DNA of 64,000 nucleotides from contig NC_135556.1 in assembly GCF_964340395.1 (NCBI RefSeq), forward strand, positions 9,835,001 to 9,899,000, in the 5' to 3' direction. The position numbers and the translations under genes are program-made. This document shows, one piece after another, positions 37,345 through 51,209 of this stretch. This DNA is from Glandiceps talaboti (Eukaryota > Hemichordata > Enteropneusta > Spengelidae). Each line of letters begins with the position of its first letter. Positions within the stretch are counted from its first letter, which is position 1. The notes beneath the pieces are model-generated. The model did no database searches. It was not told the origin of the DNA and saw nothing but the letters and a program-made list of their open reading frames with translations.

Positions 37345-37716
37345 GTAAAGGACTTCAACCGATAAACTTTAGACCTTTAAAATTGAAGCATTTAGGTTTG
37401 TATGAAAACAGTACTCTAAAAGGATAGAATAAGTTCATGAACATCGACGCCTGTTGAGTTTGTTCCAATGTCTGATTATCATGGGCCTCTGATGGGTTGT
37501 CAAAGTAGATACTTTAAAAACACAACTGGATCGACGAGTTTGTAGTAGTTTGTACAGAAACTTTGATCGCATGTATTTCTTGGATGGTGTTCGACATGTA
37601 AAAAAACACTCGGAGAGTTTCCAACTTTATATTCTCAAAGAAAATAAATGCCAGGTTTCTATAACACTTGGCTTGACCATTATTTGGAATATTGATTGTT
37701 TAATGCTAAAGGAATT

Positions 37717-37935
37717 GAACTTAGTCTGAAACGTTCGGAGCTGGTGTTTCTTCAACACAGACCCAGCACAATATGGTGACTGTCCAACATATCAACATCC
37801 AAAGGACCGTGTAGATTGTCACTCTGATTGCTGCTCCACACACACTTCGTGTGAAGCCAGAGGTCGAGGGTACCGGGTGCCTTTGGTGGGAGACTGCGTA
37901 TGAAAATGCTGTTTCGTGTTTCTTTCCTGACGAAG
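37717..37935 (+). pseudogene. Exon-2 paralogue, U1
   Basis: As U0, but with an extra insertion at the CEARGRG point that shifts frame and removes the second half of trefoil 2. The same lesion is in U2-U5. Confidence 0.8.
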
Positions 37936-38066
37936 GTAGGTTGCGGAGCACTCAACTATTAGTATTACGGAACCGTTTGTGTAAAAAATGTGACAATGTC
38001 ATGAAGTAACTGTTATCGTAAACTGAAATCGTCAACCCAGCAAGCTGATTGCCATGAAAAATATTT

Positions 38067-38139
38067 TGGAGAATCCGGGCATCGATCCCGGTACCTCTAG
38101 CATGCAAAGCGAGCGCTCTACCATCTGAGCTAATTCCCC
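38067..38139 (-). tRNA. tRNA-Ala(TGC), U1
   Basis: Identical to the U0 copy by eye. Confidence 0.8.
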
Positions 38140-38974
38140 TTCTTGGGTTCAATCAAGGAGGCTAAAATTCTTTGATTCGACTGAAGAATAGAAAACTAGA
38201 CAAATAAACATCATTGTCATCAAACGTGATATGAATGACAGAAAAGAGTACACGATAAATTAGTTTAGCAGCATTTTATCACACTTGGTAAAACTTTAGA
38301 GAATATTTCATATGAACTCTAAGTTACTTTAGAGAATATTTCATATGAACTGACAGCAAAACTGATCATGTTATGCCACTCTTGGTCATGTGACCTATTG
38401 TTTCTCTCGTACATTTAGTTTTGAAAACCAACGTATTTATATGTTAATATAACACCTTTAACAGTTTTATTGAAATTTAAATCTACTCTACACAACAACA
38501 CAACACAGTGGTTGGGGGGTAAAGGTCAACTTTTTTGCAGTCGACAATAAATAATTGTGCTGTACATAGAAATAAAAAGACACAAAAAAGTTGCTCCATA
38601 TTGGATCTATAGAAATAGTAATACAGTTATGTAATATACCATGTGACAGCAGCCTCTTTCTAACATTGTCCGATAGTAAATTGAGCCTTAAGACGAATTA
38701 CGACGTTTCCATTGCTTCTAAAATGAGGAACTGGAGGTTCCATCGTTTTCTTTTTATTTATTTTCTTATTTCTTTTATTTTCATTGATGTAGTTTTCATC
38801 ACGTCATAGAAAGTCGATTTGATTAGATTTGTAATTTAAATAGTTCCATCCGCATTTTGTTTTCATGCGAATTAGAAATTGTCGACTATGTTTAATTAAA
38901 ATGGGATTTCATTATTATGGTTGTGTCTTTTGATGACTATTACCATATACTGTCAAACCCTTAAAAAAGTACTA

Positions 38975-38981
38975 CGTCCCT

Positions 38982-39042
<61 letters not shown>

Positions 39043-39048
39043 AGAGAC
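38975..39048 (-). tRNA. tRNA-Asn(GTT), U1
   Basis: Intact, identical to U0. Confidence 0.93.
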
Positions 39049-39375
39049 GGTTTGCTACTGTCAAAATTGTTAGTATTCACTTCGAACAGTGTTGATCACT
39101 ATAAAATATGCTAATGCCAGACAAATGACATGTGTGACATATACGTATGACGTACTTGACGTCTATGACAATGAGGAATTGTGATAGAAACTTTCTTGTG
39201 GTTTAATATACCAGTTTATGACGATGACGATGACAATGAAAATAATCATATTAAACTACAATTACCTCTAAAAAAAACCCTTTCCTTTGATTCGTCCTAA
39301 GTTCATTCTATTTTCATTTCATCTCATTTTCTCAGAAGTATATTCCTCACGTTTTGTCTCCGATGAAAAAGTGGA

Positions 39376-39444
<69 letters not shown>

Positions 39445-39532
39445 GAAAAAATCATCTTGTGACGTCATGATTTGAAATCGGAAATTTGTATTAAATTGTT
39501 TTGCCATGATAAAAAATATACAAAATATATAT

Positions 39533-39605
39533 TGGAGAATCAGGGCCTCGATCCCGGGACCTCTAGCATGCGAAGCGAGCGCTCTACCAGCTGAGCTAAT
39601 TCTCC
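39533..39605 (-). tRNA. tRNA-Ala(CGC), U1
   Basis: Same two stem mismatches as U0. The ATC tract before it is the longest in the array. Confidence 0.7.
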
Positions 39606-41131
39606 TTCTGGGGGTCAATCACGAAAAGGCTAAGATGCTTTGATTCGACTGAAGAATAGAAGACTAGACAAATAAACATCATTGTCATCAAACGTGAATT
39701 ACAGAAAAGAGTACACGATAAATTAGTTTAGCAGCATTTTATCACACTTGGTAAAACTTGTATTTTGTTACTTTAGAGAATATTTCATATGAACTGACAG
39801 CAAAACTGTCATGTTATGCCACTCTTGGTCATGTGACCTATTGTTTCACTCGTACATTTAGTTTTGAAAACCAACGTATTTATATGTTAATATATCACCT
39901 TTACCAGTTTTATTGAAATTTAAATTTACTCTACACAACAACACAACACAGTGGTTGGGGGTATAGGTCAACTTTTTTGTAGTTGACAATAAACAATTGT
40001 GCTGTACATAGAAATAAAAAGACACAAAAAAAGTTGCTGCATATTGGATCTATAGAAATAGTAATACAGTTATGTAATATACCATGTGACAGCAGCCTCT
40101 GTCTAACATTGTCCGATAGACAGTAAATTCAGCCTTAAGACGAATTACGACGTTTCCATTGCTTCTAAAATGAGGAACTGGAGGTTCCATCGTTTTCTTT
40201 TTATTTATTTTCTTTTTTCTTTTATTTTCATTGATGTAGTTTTCATCACGTCATAGAGAGTCGATTTGATTAGATATGTAATTTAAATAGTTCCATCTGC
40301 ATTTTGTTTTCATGCCAATTAGAAATTGTCGACTATGTTTAATTAAAATGGGATTTAATTAAGAATGTGGTGTTCCATCCAACTTTATTCTAATAAATTA
40401 AAAGCGTCAACTAGATTTAATTGAAAAGTATGATTTTTCAAGAATTCGCCAGTAATAATGAGTGGTTTGTCACCCTGCTCATTAAATATGGCAATAATTA
40501 GACTTTCAATTTCACCATGACTGCACAAAAATGGTGAATTTTTAGCGTTTTGAATGAGACTGTAATAACCTTCAAAAAATTGTCGATTCAGAAATGTTTG
40601 AATGTCTACACACTTCAAACCTAGAGAAAAGTTTTGTAATATCGAAGGTTATTTTCCACTAGATCTAAAAAACGGCTGGCTCAATTCAAACAAAATCTTG
40701 TACACATGTTCCGTAGGGTAAGGGCAAGAACTGATTAGGTTTTGGTAAACATCCCATGAATATTAAATAGCAATTTTTGTAATTAATGGTTTTCGGTAAT
40801 TAGGCTATATCTCAAGAATGCACTCTTTAAATTTATTCTAACTTGGTACATACATTTGCGATTCCAAAGCGCACCTGTCCTGAAAATATTACTAATGTAG
40901 CTTTTAGTTTCAATAAGTTATTGGCATATTTTCGGTAGGCCATCAAAAAGATTTTAAAAGAAAATAGTTTCTGGTCAGGAAATGTTGTCTAAAGTGGTGC
41001 GACTTTATCACTATTTTCTAAAAAACGATTCGCCCAATTCAAATGACATTTATTGCATGTGTCCCATAGGGTAGTGACAAGAACTGATTAAGTTTTGGTA
41101 AACATCCCATGAATATTAACTCTATGAACAG

Positions 41132-42502
41132 GCATTATTCCCACCCTATGGAAAAACATCAACCGTCGTGCCTATCCCTAAAATTCCATCCCCAACAGAG
41201 TTAAATCACTATAGACCGGTAGCGCCTACCTCTCTTATTATGAAATGTCTAGAAAGAGTGATTCTTTCTAACCTTCTCCCTCATGTTCAGTCAAAACTCG
41301 ATTCAAACCAGTTTGCTTATCAACGCAGGAAAGGTACAGATGATGCGATTGCCTGTCTTCTCCAGATAGTGCTAGAACACATAGATACAGCGGGAAATTA
41401 TGCTAGGGTCTTATTTATAGATTTCAGCTCAGCTTTTAAAACCATACAGCGTCACATTATGAAACAGAAATTACTGAAGCTTGATATCCCCTCTGTGATC
41501 ATTCATTGGGTTTATAATTTCCTTAGTGATAGACACCAGTGTGTTAAGGTTGGTGAATCAAAATCTACTATGCTCACCACTAATACTGGCGCACCACAAG
41601 GCTGCGTTTTTAAGCCCGTTTTTATTTATTATGTACACAAATGATTGTCAGAGCATTGATTCTAGTAGTTTACTTTTTAAATTTTCTGATGATGCTGCCA
41701 TACTTGCTCTCCTGAACGATGCAGACTCTGTGAAGGTATATAGAAGTTCAGTCACACATTTTTCTGAGTGGTGTACTACAAATTTTGTGGAGCTAAATGT
41801 GTCCAAAACAAAAGAGATAACCATTGACTTTCATCGAAATGCAGTGCTTGTTTTTAATTGTGATTAATGGTGAGTCTGTTGAACAGATGGTGTCTTACAA
41901 ATATCTTGGTTTGAACCTTGACAATAAACTCTCATTTACACATCATACTACAGCCGTCAAAAAAGAAATGCCAACAGCATTTACACGTGCTTTGCAGGTT
42001 GCGCTCTTTCAACATAGATGCTAAACTGCTTCTTCTGCTCTATTGCCACATTATTGAACCTCTTTTAACTTATTGCAACAACTGTTATTTCCCTCTACTC
42101 TCTGTTGTCAATCGAAATAGGCTTCTGGACATTTCTTTCACTGCTGCTAAAATTGTGGGCTTGCCTACTCCTGCTCTCTCCGATCTTACTGGTCGTGCAA
42201 TATTGCGCAAGGCACGTGTGATTGCTGTTGATGACAAACATCCACTTTATGCATATTTTGATATTCTCCCATCTGGCCGAAGGTACCGCTGTCTCAAATG
42301 CTCCAAAGTTCTTTACAGCAAGAGTTTTGTCCCGTCAGCCATCAGATTGTTAAATCATTGCTAAGTTGTATTTGTGTACTAGTGTATTTGTATTTGTATT
42401 TGTATTTGTATTTGTATTTGTATTTGTGTCATCTGGACTTTTGTGAGTTGTATACTACATATCCTTGAGGACAAATAAATAAATAATAATAATTATTATA
42501 CT
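41132..42502 (+). mobile_element. LINE RT fragment, U2
   Basis: Same ends and frame breaks as U1; tail with 7 ATTTGT units. Confidence 0.9.
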
Positions 42503-42988
42503 GGGCAAATAGCAATGAATGAGACAAAATAACTTATTGCATATGTTCTGTTGTATTCCAACAATTGTCTGTAAGACCGACAATCTCAAAACTTTTCCCT
42601 TATGGAAGGCATTTGGTTTAAATCTGGTTTTCAATTTGTTTTTGTTCGGGAATGAGCGCCTCCTTCTACAGGCAGTGTAGTAAGAATATTGATAATTTTG
42701 TAAACACAAAATGTCAAATTCATAGTGTAAGCTGACCTACAGGCAACAATTCACCATCTTTCGCTATTTTTATTAACAGATATTCACAACTTACCCAAAA
42801 TTTGATAAAATTACAAAATGAACTACAGTAACTGTGAACTTGTACATGAATCATATTGTTAGGCTGCGCAAACCGTACACGCAGGGGATGTTGGGAATTT
42901 ATAAATATCTCTCAGAGTCAAACCTGGGTATTGATATTTGTGAACGTGATAACCCCCATGTCACTCTTGGTAGTGTGTGGCGTGGAAG

Positions 42989-43152
42989 ATGACAAGCTAT
43001 CACAGCTGTCAGACAGTGGTATGTACCCTGTTGTTGGTAATTGGTAGCACATACAGGGTAACACCCAATGAATGTCCGACAGACATACCAGAGAAGGGCA
43101 GACATGACTGCCATCCTGAACCAGGGTCGACTGAAATAAATTGCTGGAATAG
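42989..43152 (+). CDS. Exon-1 paralogue, U2
   Basis: Identical to U1 by eye, with TATAAATA at 42900. Confidence 0.65.
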
Positions 43153-43524
43153 GTAAAGGACTTCAACCGATAAACTTTAGACCTTTAAAATTGAAGCATT
43201 TAGGTTTGTATGAAAACAGTACTCTAAAAGGATAGAATAAGTTCATGAACATCGACGCCTGTTGAGTTTGTTCCAATGTCTGATTATCATGGGCCTCTGA
43301 TGGGTTGTCAAAGTAGATACTTTAAAAACACAACTGGATCGACGAGTTTGTAGTAGTTTGTACAGAAACTTTGATCGCATGTATTTCTTGGATGGTGTTC
43401 GACATGTAAAAAAACACTCGGAGAGTTTCCAACTTTATATTCTCAAAGAAAATAAATGCCAGGTTTCTATAACACTTGGCTTGACCATTATTTGGAATAT
43501 TGATTGTTTAATGCTAAAGGAATT

Positions 43525-43743
43525 GAACTTAGTCTGAAACGTTCGGAGCTGGTGTTTCTTCAACACAGACCCAGCACAATATGGTGACTGTCCAACATAT
43601 CAACATCCAAAGGACCGTGTAGATTGTCACTCTGATTGCTGCTCCACACACACTTCGTGTGAAGCCAGAGGTCGAGGGTACCGGGTGCCTTTGGTGGGAG
43701 ACTGCGTATGAAAATGCTGTTTCGTGTTTCTTTCCTGACGAAG
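43525..43743 (+). pseudogene. Exon-2 paralogue, U2
   Basis: Same lesion as U1; phase-1 donor kept. Confidence 0.8.
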
Positions 43744-43874
43744 GTAGGTTGCGGAGCACTCAACTATTAGTATTACGGAACCGTTTGTGTAAAAAATGTG
43801 ACAATGTCATGAAGTAACTGTTATCGTAAACTGAAATCGTCAACCCAGCAAGCTGATTGCCATGAAAAATATTT

Positions 43875-43947
43875 TGGAGAATCCGGGCATCGATCCCGGT
43901 ACCTCTAGCATGCAAAGCGAGCGCTCTACCATCTGAGCTAATTCCCC
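43875..43947 (-). tRNA. tRNA-Ala(TGC), U2
   Basis: Identical to U1. Confidence 0.8.
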
Positions 43948-44782
43948 TTCTTGGGTTCAATCAAGGAGGCTAAAATTCTTTGATTCGACTGAAGAATAGA
44001 AAACTAGACAAATAAACATCATTGTCATCAAACGTGATATGAATGACAGAAAAGAGTACACGATAAATTAGTTTAGCAGCATTTTATCACACTTGGTAAA
44101 ACTTTAGAGAATATTTCATATGAACTCTAAGTTACTTTAGAGAATATTTCATATGAACTGACAGCAAAACTGATCATGTTATGCCACTCTTGGTCATGTG
44201 ACCTATTGTTTCTCTCGTACATTTAGTTTTGAAAACCAACGTATTTATATGTTAATATAACACCTTTAACAGTTTTATTGAAATTTAAATCTACTCTACA
44301 CAACAACACAACACAGTGGTTGGGGGGTAAAGGTCAACTTTTTTGCAGTCGACAATAAATAATTGTGCTGTACATAGAAATAAAAAGACACAAAAAAGTT
44401 GCTCCATATTGGATCTATAGAAATAGTAATACAGTTATGTAATATACCATGTGACAGCAGCCTCTTTCTAACATTGTCCGATAGTAAATTGAGCCTTAAG
44501 ACGAATTACGACGTTTCCATTGCTTCTAAAATGAGGAACTGGAGGTTCCATCGTTTTCTTTTTATTTATTTTCTTATTTCTTTTATTTTCATTGATGTAG
44601 TTTTCATCACGTCATAGAAAGTCGATTTGATTAGATTTGTAATTTAAATAGTTCCATCCGCATTTTGTTTTCATGCGAATTAGAAATTGTCGACTATGTT
44701 TAATTAAAATGGGATTTCATTATTATGGTTGTGTCTTTTGATGACTATTACCATATACTGTCAAACCCTTAAAAAAGTACTA

Positions 44783-44789
44783 CGTCCCT

Positions 44790-44850
<61 letters not shown>

Positions 44851-44856
44851 AGAGAC
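44783..44856 (-). tRNA. tRNA-Asn(GTT), U2
   Basis: Identical to U1. Confidence 0.93.
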
Positions 44857-45183
44857 GGTTTGCTACTGTCAAAATTGTTAGTATTCACTTCGAACAGTGT
44901 TGATCACTATAAAATATGCTAATGCCAGACAAATGACATGTGTGACATATACGTATGACGTACTTGACGTCTATGACAATGAGGAATTGTGATAGAAACT
45001 TTCTTGTGGTTTAATATACCAGTTTATGACGATGACGATGACAATGAAAATAATCATATTAAACTACAATTACCTCTAAAAAAAACCCTTTCCTTTGATT
45101 CGTCCTAAGTTCATTCTATTTTCATTTCATCTCATTTTCTCAGAAGTATATTCCTCACGTTTTGTCTCCGATGAAAAAGTGGA

Positions 45184-45237
<54 letters not shown>

Positions 45238-45325
45238 GAAAAAATCATCTTGTGACGTCATGATTTGAAATCGGAAATTTGTATTAAATTGTTTTGCCAT
45301 GATAAAAAATATACAAAATATATAT

Positions 45326-45398
45326 TGGAGAATCAGGGCCTCGATCCCGGGACCTCTAGCATGCGAAGCGAGCGCTCTACCAGCTGAGCTAATTCTCC
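45326..45398 (-). tRNA. tRNA-Ala(CGC), U2
   Basis: Identical to U1. Confidence 0.7.
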
Positions 45399-46924
45399 TT
45401 CTGGGGGTCAATCACGAAAAGGCTAAGATGCTTTGATTCGACTGAAGAATAGAAGACTAGACAAATAAACATCATTGTCATCAAACGTGAATTACAGAAA
45501 AGAGTACACGATAAATTAGTTTAGCAGCATTTTATCACACTTGGTAAAACTTGTATTTTGTTACTTTAGAGAATATTTCATATGAACTGACAGCAAAACT
45601 GTCATGTTATGCCACTCTTGGTCATGTGACCTATTGTTTCACTCGTACATTTAGTTTTGAAAACCAACGTATTTATATGTTAATATATCACCTTTACCAG
45701 TTTTATTGAAATTTAAATTTACTCTACACAACAACACAACACAGTGGTTGGGGGTATAGGTCAACTTTTTTGTAGTTGACAATAAACAATTGTGCTGTAC
45801 ATAGAAATAAAAAGACACAAAAAAAGTTGCTGCATATTGGATCTATAGAAATAGTAATACAGTTATGTAATATACCATGTGACAGCAGCCTCTGTCTAAC
45901 ATTGTCCGATAGACAGTAAATTCAGCCTTAAGACGAATTACGACGTTTCCATTGCTTCTAAAATGAGGAACTGGAGGTTCCATCGTTTTCTTTTTATTTA
46001 TTTTCTTTTTTCTTTTATTTTCATTGATGTAGTTTTCATCACGTCATAGAGAGTCGATTTGATTAGATATGTAATTTAAATAGTTCCATCTGCATTTTGT
46101 TTTCATGCCAATTAGAAATTGTCGACTATGTTTAATTAAAATGGGATTTAATTAAGAATGTGGTGTTCCATCCAACTTTATTCTAATAAATTAAAAGCGT
46201 CAACTAGATTTAATTGAAAAGTATGATTTTTCAAGAATTCGCCAGTAATAATGAGTGGTTTGTCACCCTGCTCATTAAATATGGCAATAATTAGACTTTC
46301 AATTTCACCATGACTGCACAAAAATGGTGAATTTTTAGCGTTTTGAATGAGACTGTAATAACCTTCAAAAAATTGTCGATTCAGAAATGTTTGAATGTCT
46401 ACACACTTCAAACCTAGAGAAAAGTTTTGTAATATCGAAGGTTATTTTCCACTAGATCTAAAAAACGGCTGGCTCAATTCAAACAAAATCTTGTACACAT
46501 GTTCCGTAGGGTAAGGGCAAGAACTGATTAGGTTTTGGTAAACATCCCATGAATATTAAATAGCAATTTTTGTAATTAATGGTTTTCGGTAATTAGGCTA
46601 TATCTCAAGAATGCACTCTTTAAATTTATTCTAACTTGGTACATACATTTGCGATTCCAAAGCGCACCTGTCCTGAAAATATTACTAATGTAGCTTTTAG
46701 TTTCAATAAGTTATTGGCATATTTTCGGTAGGCCATCAAAAAGATTTTAAAAGAAAATAGTTTCTGGTCAGGAAATGTTGTCTAAAGTGGTGCGACTTTA
46801 TCACTATTTTCTAAAAAACGATTCGCCCAATTCAAATGACATTTATTGCATGTGTCCCATAGGGTAGTGACAAGAACTGATTAAGTTTTGGTAAACATCC
46901 CATGAATATTAACTCTATGAACAG

Positions 46925-48313
46925 GCATTATTCCCACCCTATGGAAAAACATCAACCGTCGTGCCTATCCCTAAAATTCCATCCCCAACAGAGTTAAATC
47001 ACTATAGACCGGTAGCGCCTACCTCTCTTATTATGAAATGTCTAGAAAGAGTGATTCTTTCTAACCTTCTCCCTCATGTTCAGTCAAAACTCGATTCAAA
47101 CCAGTTTGCTTATCAACGCAGGAAAGGTACAGATGATGCGATTGCCTGTCTTCTCCAGATAGTGCTAGAACACATAGATACAGCGGGAAATTATGCTAGG
47201 GTCTTATTTATAGATTTCAGCTCAGCTTTTAAAACCATACAGCGTCACATTATGAAACAGAAATTACTGAAGCTTGATATCCCCTCTGTGATCATTCATT
47301 GGGTTTATAATTTCCTTAGTGATAGACACCAGTGTGTTAAGGTTGGTGAATCAAAATCTACTATGCTCACCACTAATACTGGCGCACCACAAGGCTGCGT
47401 TTTTAAGCCCGTTTTTATTTATTATGTACACAAATGATTGTCAGAGCATTGATTCTAGTAGTTTACTTTTTAAATTTTCTGATGATGCTGCCATACTTGC
47501 TCTCCTGAACGATGCAGACTCTGTGAAGGTATATAGAAGTTCAGTCACACATTTTTCTGAGTGGTGTACTACAAATTTTGTGGAGCTAAATGTGTCCAAA
47601 ACAAAAGAGATAACCATTGACTTTCATCGAAATGCAGTGCTTGTTTTTAATTGTGATTAATGGTGAGTCTGTTGAACAGATGGTGTCTTACAAATATCTT
47701 GGTTTGAACCTTGACAATAAACTCTCATTTACACATCATACTACAGCCGTCAAAAAAGAAATGCCAACAGCATTTACACGTGCTTTGCAGGTTGCGCTCT
47801 TTCAACATAGATGCTAAACTGCTTCTTCTGCTCTATTGCCACATTATTGAACCTCTTTTAACTTATTGCAACAACTGTTATTTCCCTCTACTCTCTGTTG
47901 TCAATCGAAATAGGCTTCTGGACATTTCTTTCACTGCTGCTAAAATTGTGGGCTTGCCTACTCCTGCTCTCTCCGATCTTACTGGTCGTGCAATATTGCG
48001 CAAGGCACGTGTGATTGCTGTTGATGACAAACATCCACTTTATGCATATTTTGATATTCTCCCATCTGGCCGAAGGTACCGCTGTCTCAAATGCTCCAAA
48101 GTTCTTTACAGCAAGAGTTTTGTCCCGTCAGCCATCAGATTGTTAAATCATTGCTAAGTTGTATTTGTGTACTAGTGTATTTGTATTTGTATTTGTATTT
48201 GTATTTGTATTTGTATTTGTATTTGTATTTGTATTTGTGTCATCTGGACTTTTGTGAGTTGTATACTACATATCCTTGAGGACAAATAAATAAATAATAA
48301 TAATTATTATACT
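46925..48313 (+). mobile_element. LINE RT fragment, U3
   Basis: Tail with 10 ATTTGT units, the longest in the array; coding part as U1. Confidence 0.9.
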
Positions 48314-48799
48314 GGGCAAATAGCAATGAATGAGACAAAATAACTTATTGCATATGTTCTGTTGTATTCCAACAATTGTCTGTAAGACCGACAATCTCAA
48401 AACTTTTCCCTTATGGAAGGCATTTGGTTTAAATCTGGTTTTCAATTTGTTTTTGTTCGGGAATGAGCGCCTCCTTCTACAGGCAGTGTAGTAAGAATAT
48501 TGATAATTTTGTAAACACAAAATGTCAAATTCATAGTGTAAGCTGACCTACAGGCAACAATTCACCATCTTTCGCTATTTTTATTAACAGATATTCACAA
48601 CTTACCCAAAATTTGATAAAATTACAAAATGACCTACAGTAAATGTGAACTTGTACATGAATCATATTGTTAGGCTGCGCAAACCGTACACGCAGGGGAT
48701 GTTGGGAATTTATAAATATCTCTCAGAGTCAAACCTGGGTATTGATATTTGTGAACGTGATAACCCCCATGTCACTCTTGGTAGTGTGTGGCGTGGAAG

Positions 48800-48963
48800 A
48801 TGACAAGCTATCACAGCTGTCAGACAGTGGTATGTACCCTGTTGTTGGTAATTGGTAGCACATACAGGGTAACACCCAATGAATGTCCGACAGACATACC
48901 AGAGAAGGGCAGACATGACTGCCATCCTGAACCAGGGTCGACTGAAATAAATTGCTGGAATAG
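48800..48963 (+). CDS. Exon-1 paralogue, U3
   Basis: Identical to U1 in the coding part. Confidence 0.65.
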
Positions 48964-49335
48964 GTAAAGGACTTCAACCGATAAACTTTAGACCTTTAAA
49001 ATTGAAGCATTTAGGTTTGTATGAAAACAGTACTCTAAAAGGATAGAATAAGTTCATGAACATCGACGCCTGTTGAGTTTGTTCCAATGTCTGATTATCA
49101 TGGGCCTCTGATGGGTTGTCAAAGTAGATACTTTAAAAACACAACTGGATCGACGAGTTTGTAGTAGTTTGTACAGAAACTTTGATCGCATGTATTTCTT
49201 GGATGGTGTTCGACATGTAAAAAAACACTCGGAGAGTTTCCAACTTTATATTCTCAAAGAAAATAAATGCCAGGTTTCTATAACACTTGGCTTGACCATT
49301 ATTTGGAATATTGATTGTTTAATGCTAAAGGAATT

Positions 49336-49554
49336 GAACTTAGTCTGAAACGTTCGGAGCTGGTGTTTCTTCAACACAGACCCAGCACAATATGGTGACT
49401 GTCCAACATATCAACATCCAAAGGACCGTGTAGATTGTCACTCTGATTGCTGCTCCACACACACTTCGTGTGAAGCCAGAGGTCGAGGGTACCGGGTGCC
49501 TTTGGTGGGAGACTGCGTATGAAAATGCTGTTTCGTGTTTCTTTCCTGACGAAG
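49336..49554 (+). pseudogene. Exon-2 paralogue, U3
   Basis: Same lesion as U1. Confidence 0.8.
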
Positions 49555-49685
49555 GTAGGTTGCGGAGCACTCAACTATTAGTATTACGGAACCGTTTGTG
49601 TAAAAAATGTGACAATGTCATGAAGTAACTGTTATCGTAAACTGAAATCGTCAACCCAGCAAGCTGATTGCCATGAAAAATATTT

Positions 49686-49758
49686 TGGAGAATCCGGGCA
49701 TCGATCCCGGTACCTCTAGCATGCAAAGCGAGCGCTCTACCATCTGAGCTAATTCCCC
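49686..49758 (-). tRNA. tRNA-Ala(TGC), U3
   Basis: Identical to U1. Confidence 0.8.
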
Positions 49759-50593
49759 TTCTTGGGTTCAATCAAGGAGGCTAAAATTCTTTGATTCGAC
49801 TGAAGAATAGAAAACTAGACAAATAAACATCATTGTCATCAAACGTGATATGAATGACAGAAAAGAGTACACGATAAATTAGTTTAGCAGCATTTTATCA
49901 CACTTGGTAAAACTTTAGAGAATATTTCATATGAACTCTAAGTTACTTTAGAGAATATTTCATATGAACTGACAGCAAAACTGATCATGTTATGCCACTC
50001 TTGGTCATGTGACCTATTGTTTCTCTCGTACATTTAGTTTTGAAAACCAACGTATTTATATGTTAATATAACACCTTTAACAGTTTTATTGAAATTTAAA
50101 TCTACTCTACACAACAACACAACACAGTGGTTGGGGGGTAAAGGTCAACTTTTTTGCAGTCGACAATAAATAATTGTGCTGTACATAGAAATAAAAAGAC
50201 ACAAAAAAGTTGCTCCATATTGGATCTATAGAAATAGTAATACAGTTATGTAATATACCATGTGACAGCAGCCTCTTTCTAACATTGTCCGATAGTAAAT
50301 TGAGCCTTAAGACGAATTACGACGTTTCCATTGCTTCTAAAATGAGGAACTGGAGGTTCCATCGTTTTCTTTTTATTTATTTTCTTATTTCTTTTATTTT
50401 CATTGATGTAGTTTTCATCACGTCATAGAAAGTCGATTTGATTAGATTTGTAATTTAAATAGTTCCATCCGCATTTTGTTTTCATGCGAATTAGAAATTG
50501 TCGACTATGTTTAATTAAAATGGGATTTCATTATTATGGTTGTGTCTTTTGATGACTATTACCATATACTGTCAAACCCTTAAAAAAGTACTA

Positions 50594-50600
50594 CGTCCCT

Positions 50601-50661
<61 letters not shown>

Positions 50662-50667
50662 AGAGAC
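50594..50667 (-). tRNA. tRNA-Asn(GTT), U3
   Basis: Identical to U1. Confidence 0.93.
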
Positions 50668-50994
50668 GGTTTGCTACTGTCAAAATTGTTAGTATTCACT
50701 TCGAACAGTGTTGATCACTATAAAATATGCTAATGCCAGACAAATGACATGTGTGACATATACGTATGACGTACTTGACGTCTATGACAATGAGGAATTG
50801 TGATAGAAACTTTCTTGTGGTTTAATATACCAGTTTATGACGATGACGATGACAATGAAAATAATCATATTAAACTACAATTACCTCTAAAAAAAACCCT
50901 TTCCTTTGATTCGTCCTAAGTTCATTCTATTTTCATTTCATCTCATTTTCTCAGAAGTATATTCCTCACGTTTTGTCTCCGATGAAAAAGTGGA

Positions 50995-51048
<54 letters not shown>

Positions 51049-51136
51049 GAAAAAATCATCTTGTGACGTCATGATTTGAAATCGGAAATTTGTATTAAAT
51101 TGTTTTGCCATGATAAAAAATATACAAAATATATAT

Positions 51137-51209
51137 TGGAGAATCAGGGCCTCGATCCCGGGACCTCTAGCATGCGAAGCGAGCGCTCTACCAGCTGAGC
51201 TAATTCTCC
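51137..51209 (-). tRNA. tRNA-Ala(CGC), U3
   Basis: Identical to U1. Confidence 0.7.

Larger units (their letters stand above)
34853..40666 (+). repeat. Array unit U1 (5814 bp)
   Basis: First unit with the LINE fragment. It carries 8 more ATC codons' worth of microsatellite than U0 and 8 ATTTGT units in the LINE tail. Confidence 0.95.
40667..46459 (+). repeat. Array unit U2 (5793 bp)
   Basis: 21 bp shorter than U1: five fewer ATC triplets (15) and one fewer ATTTGT (6). Confidence 0.95.
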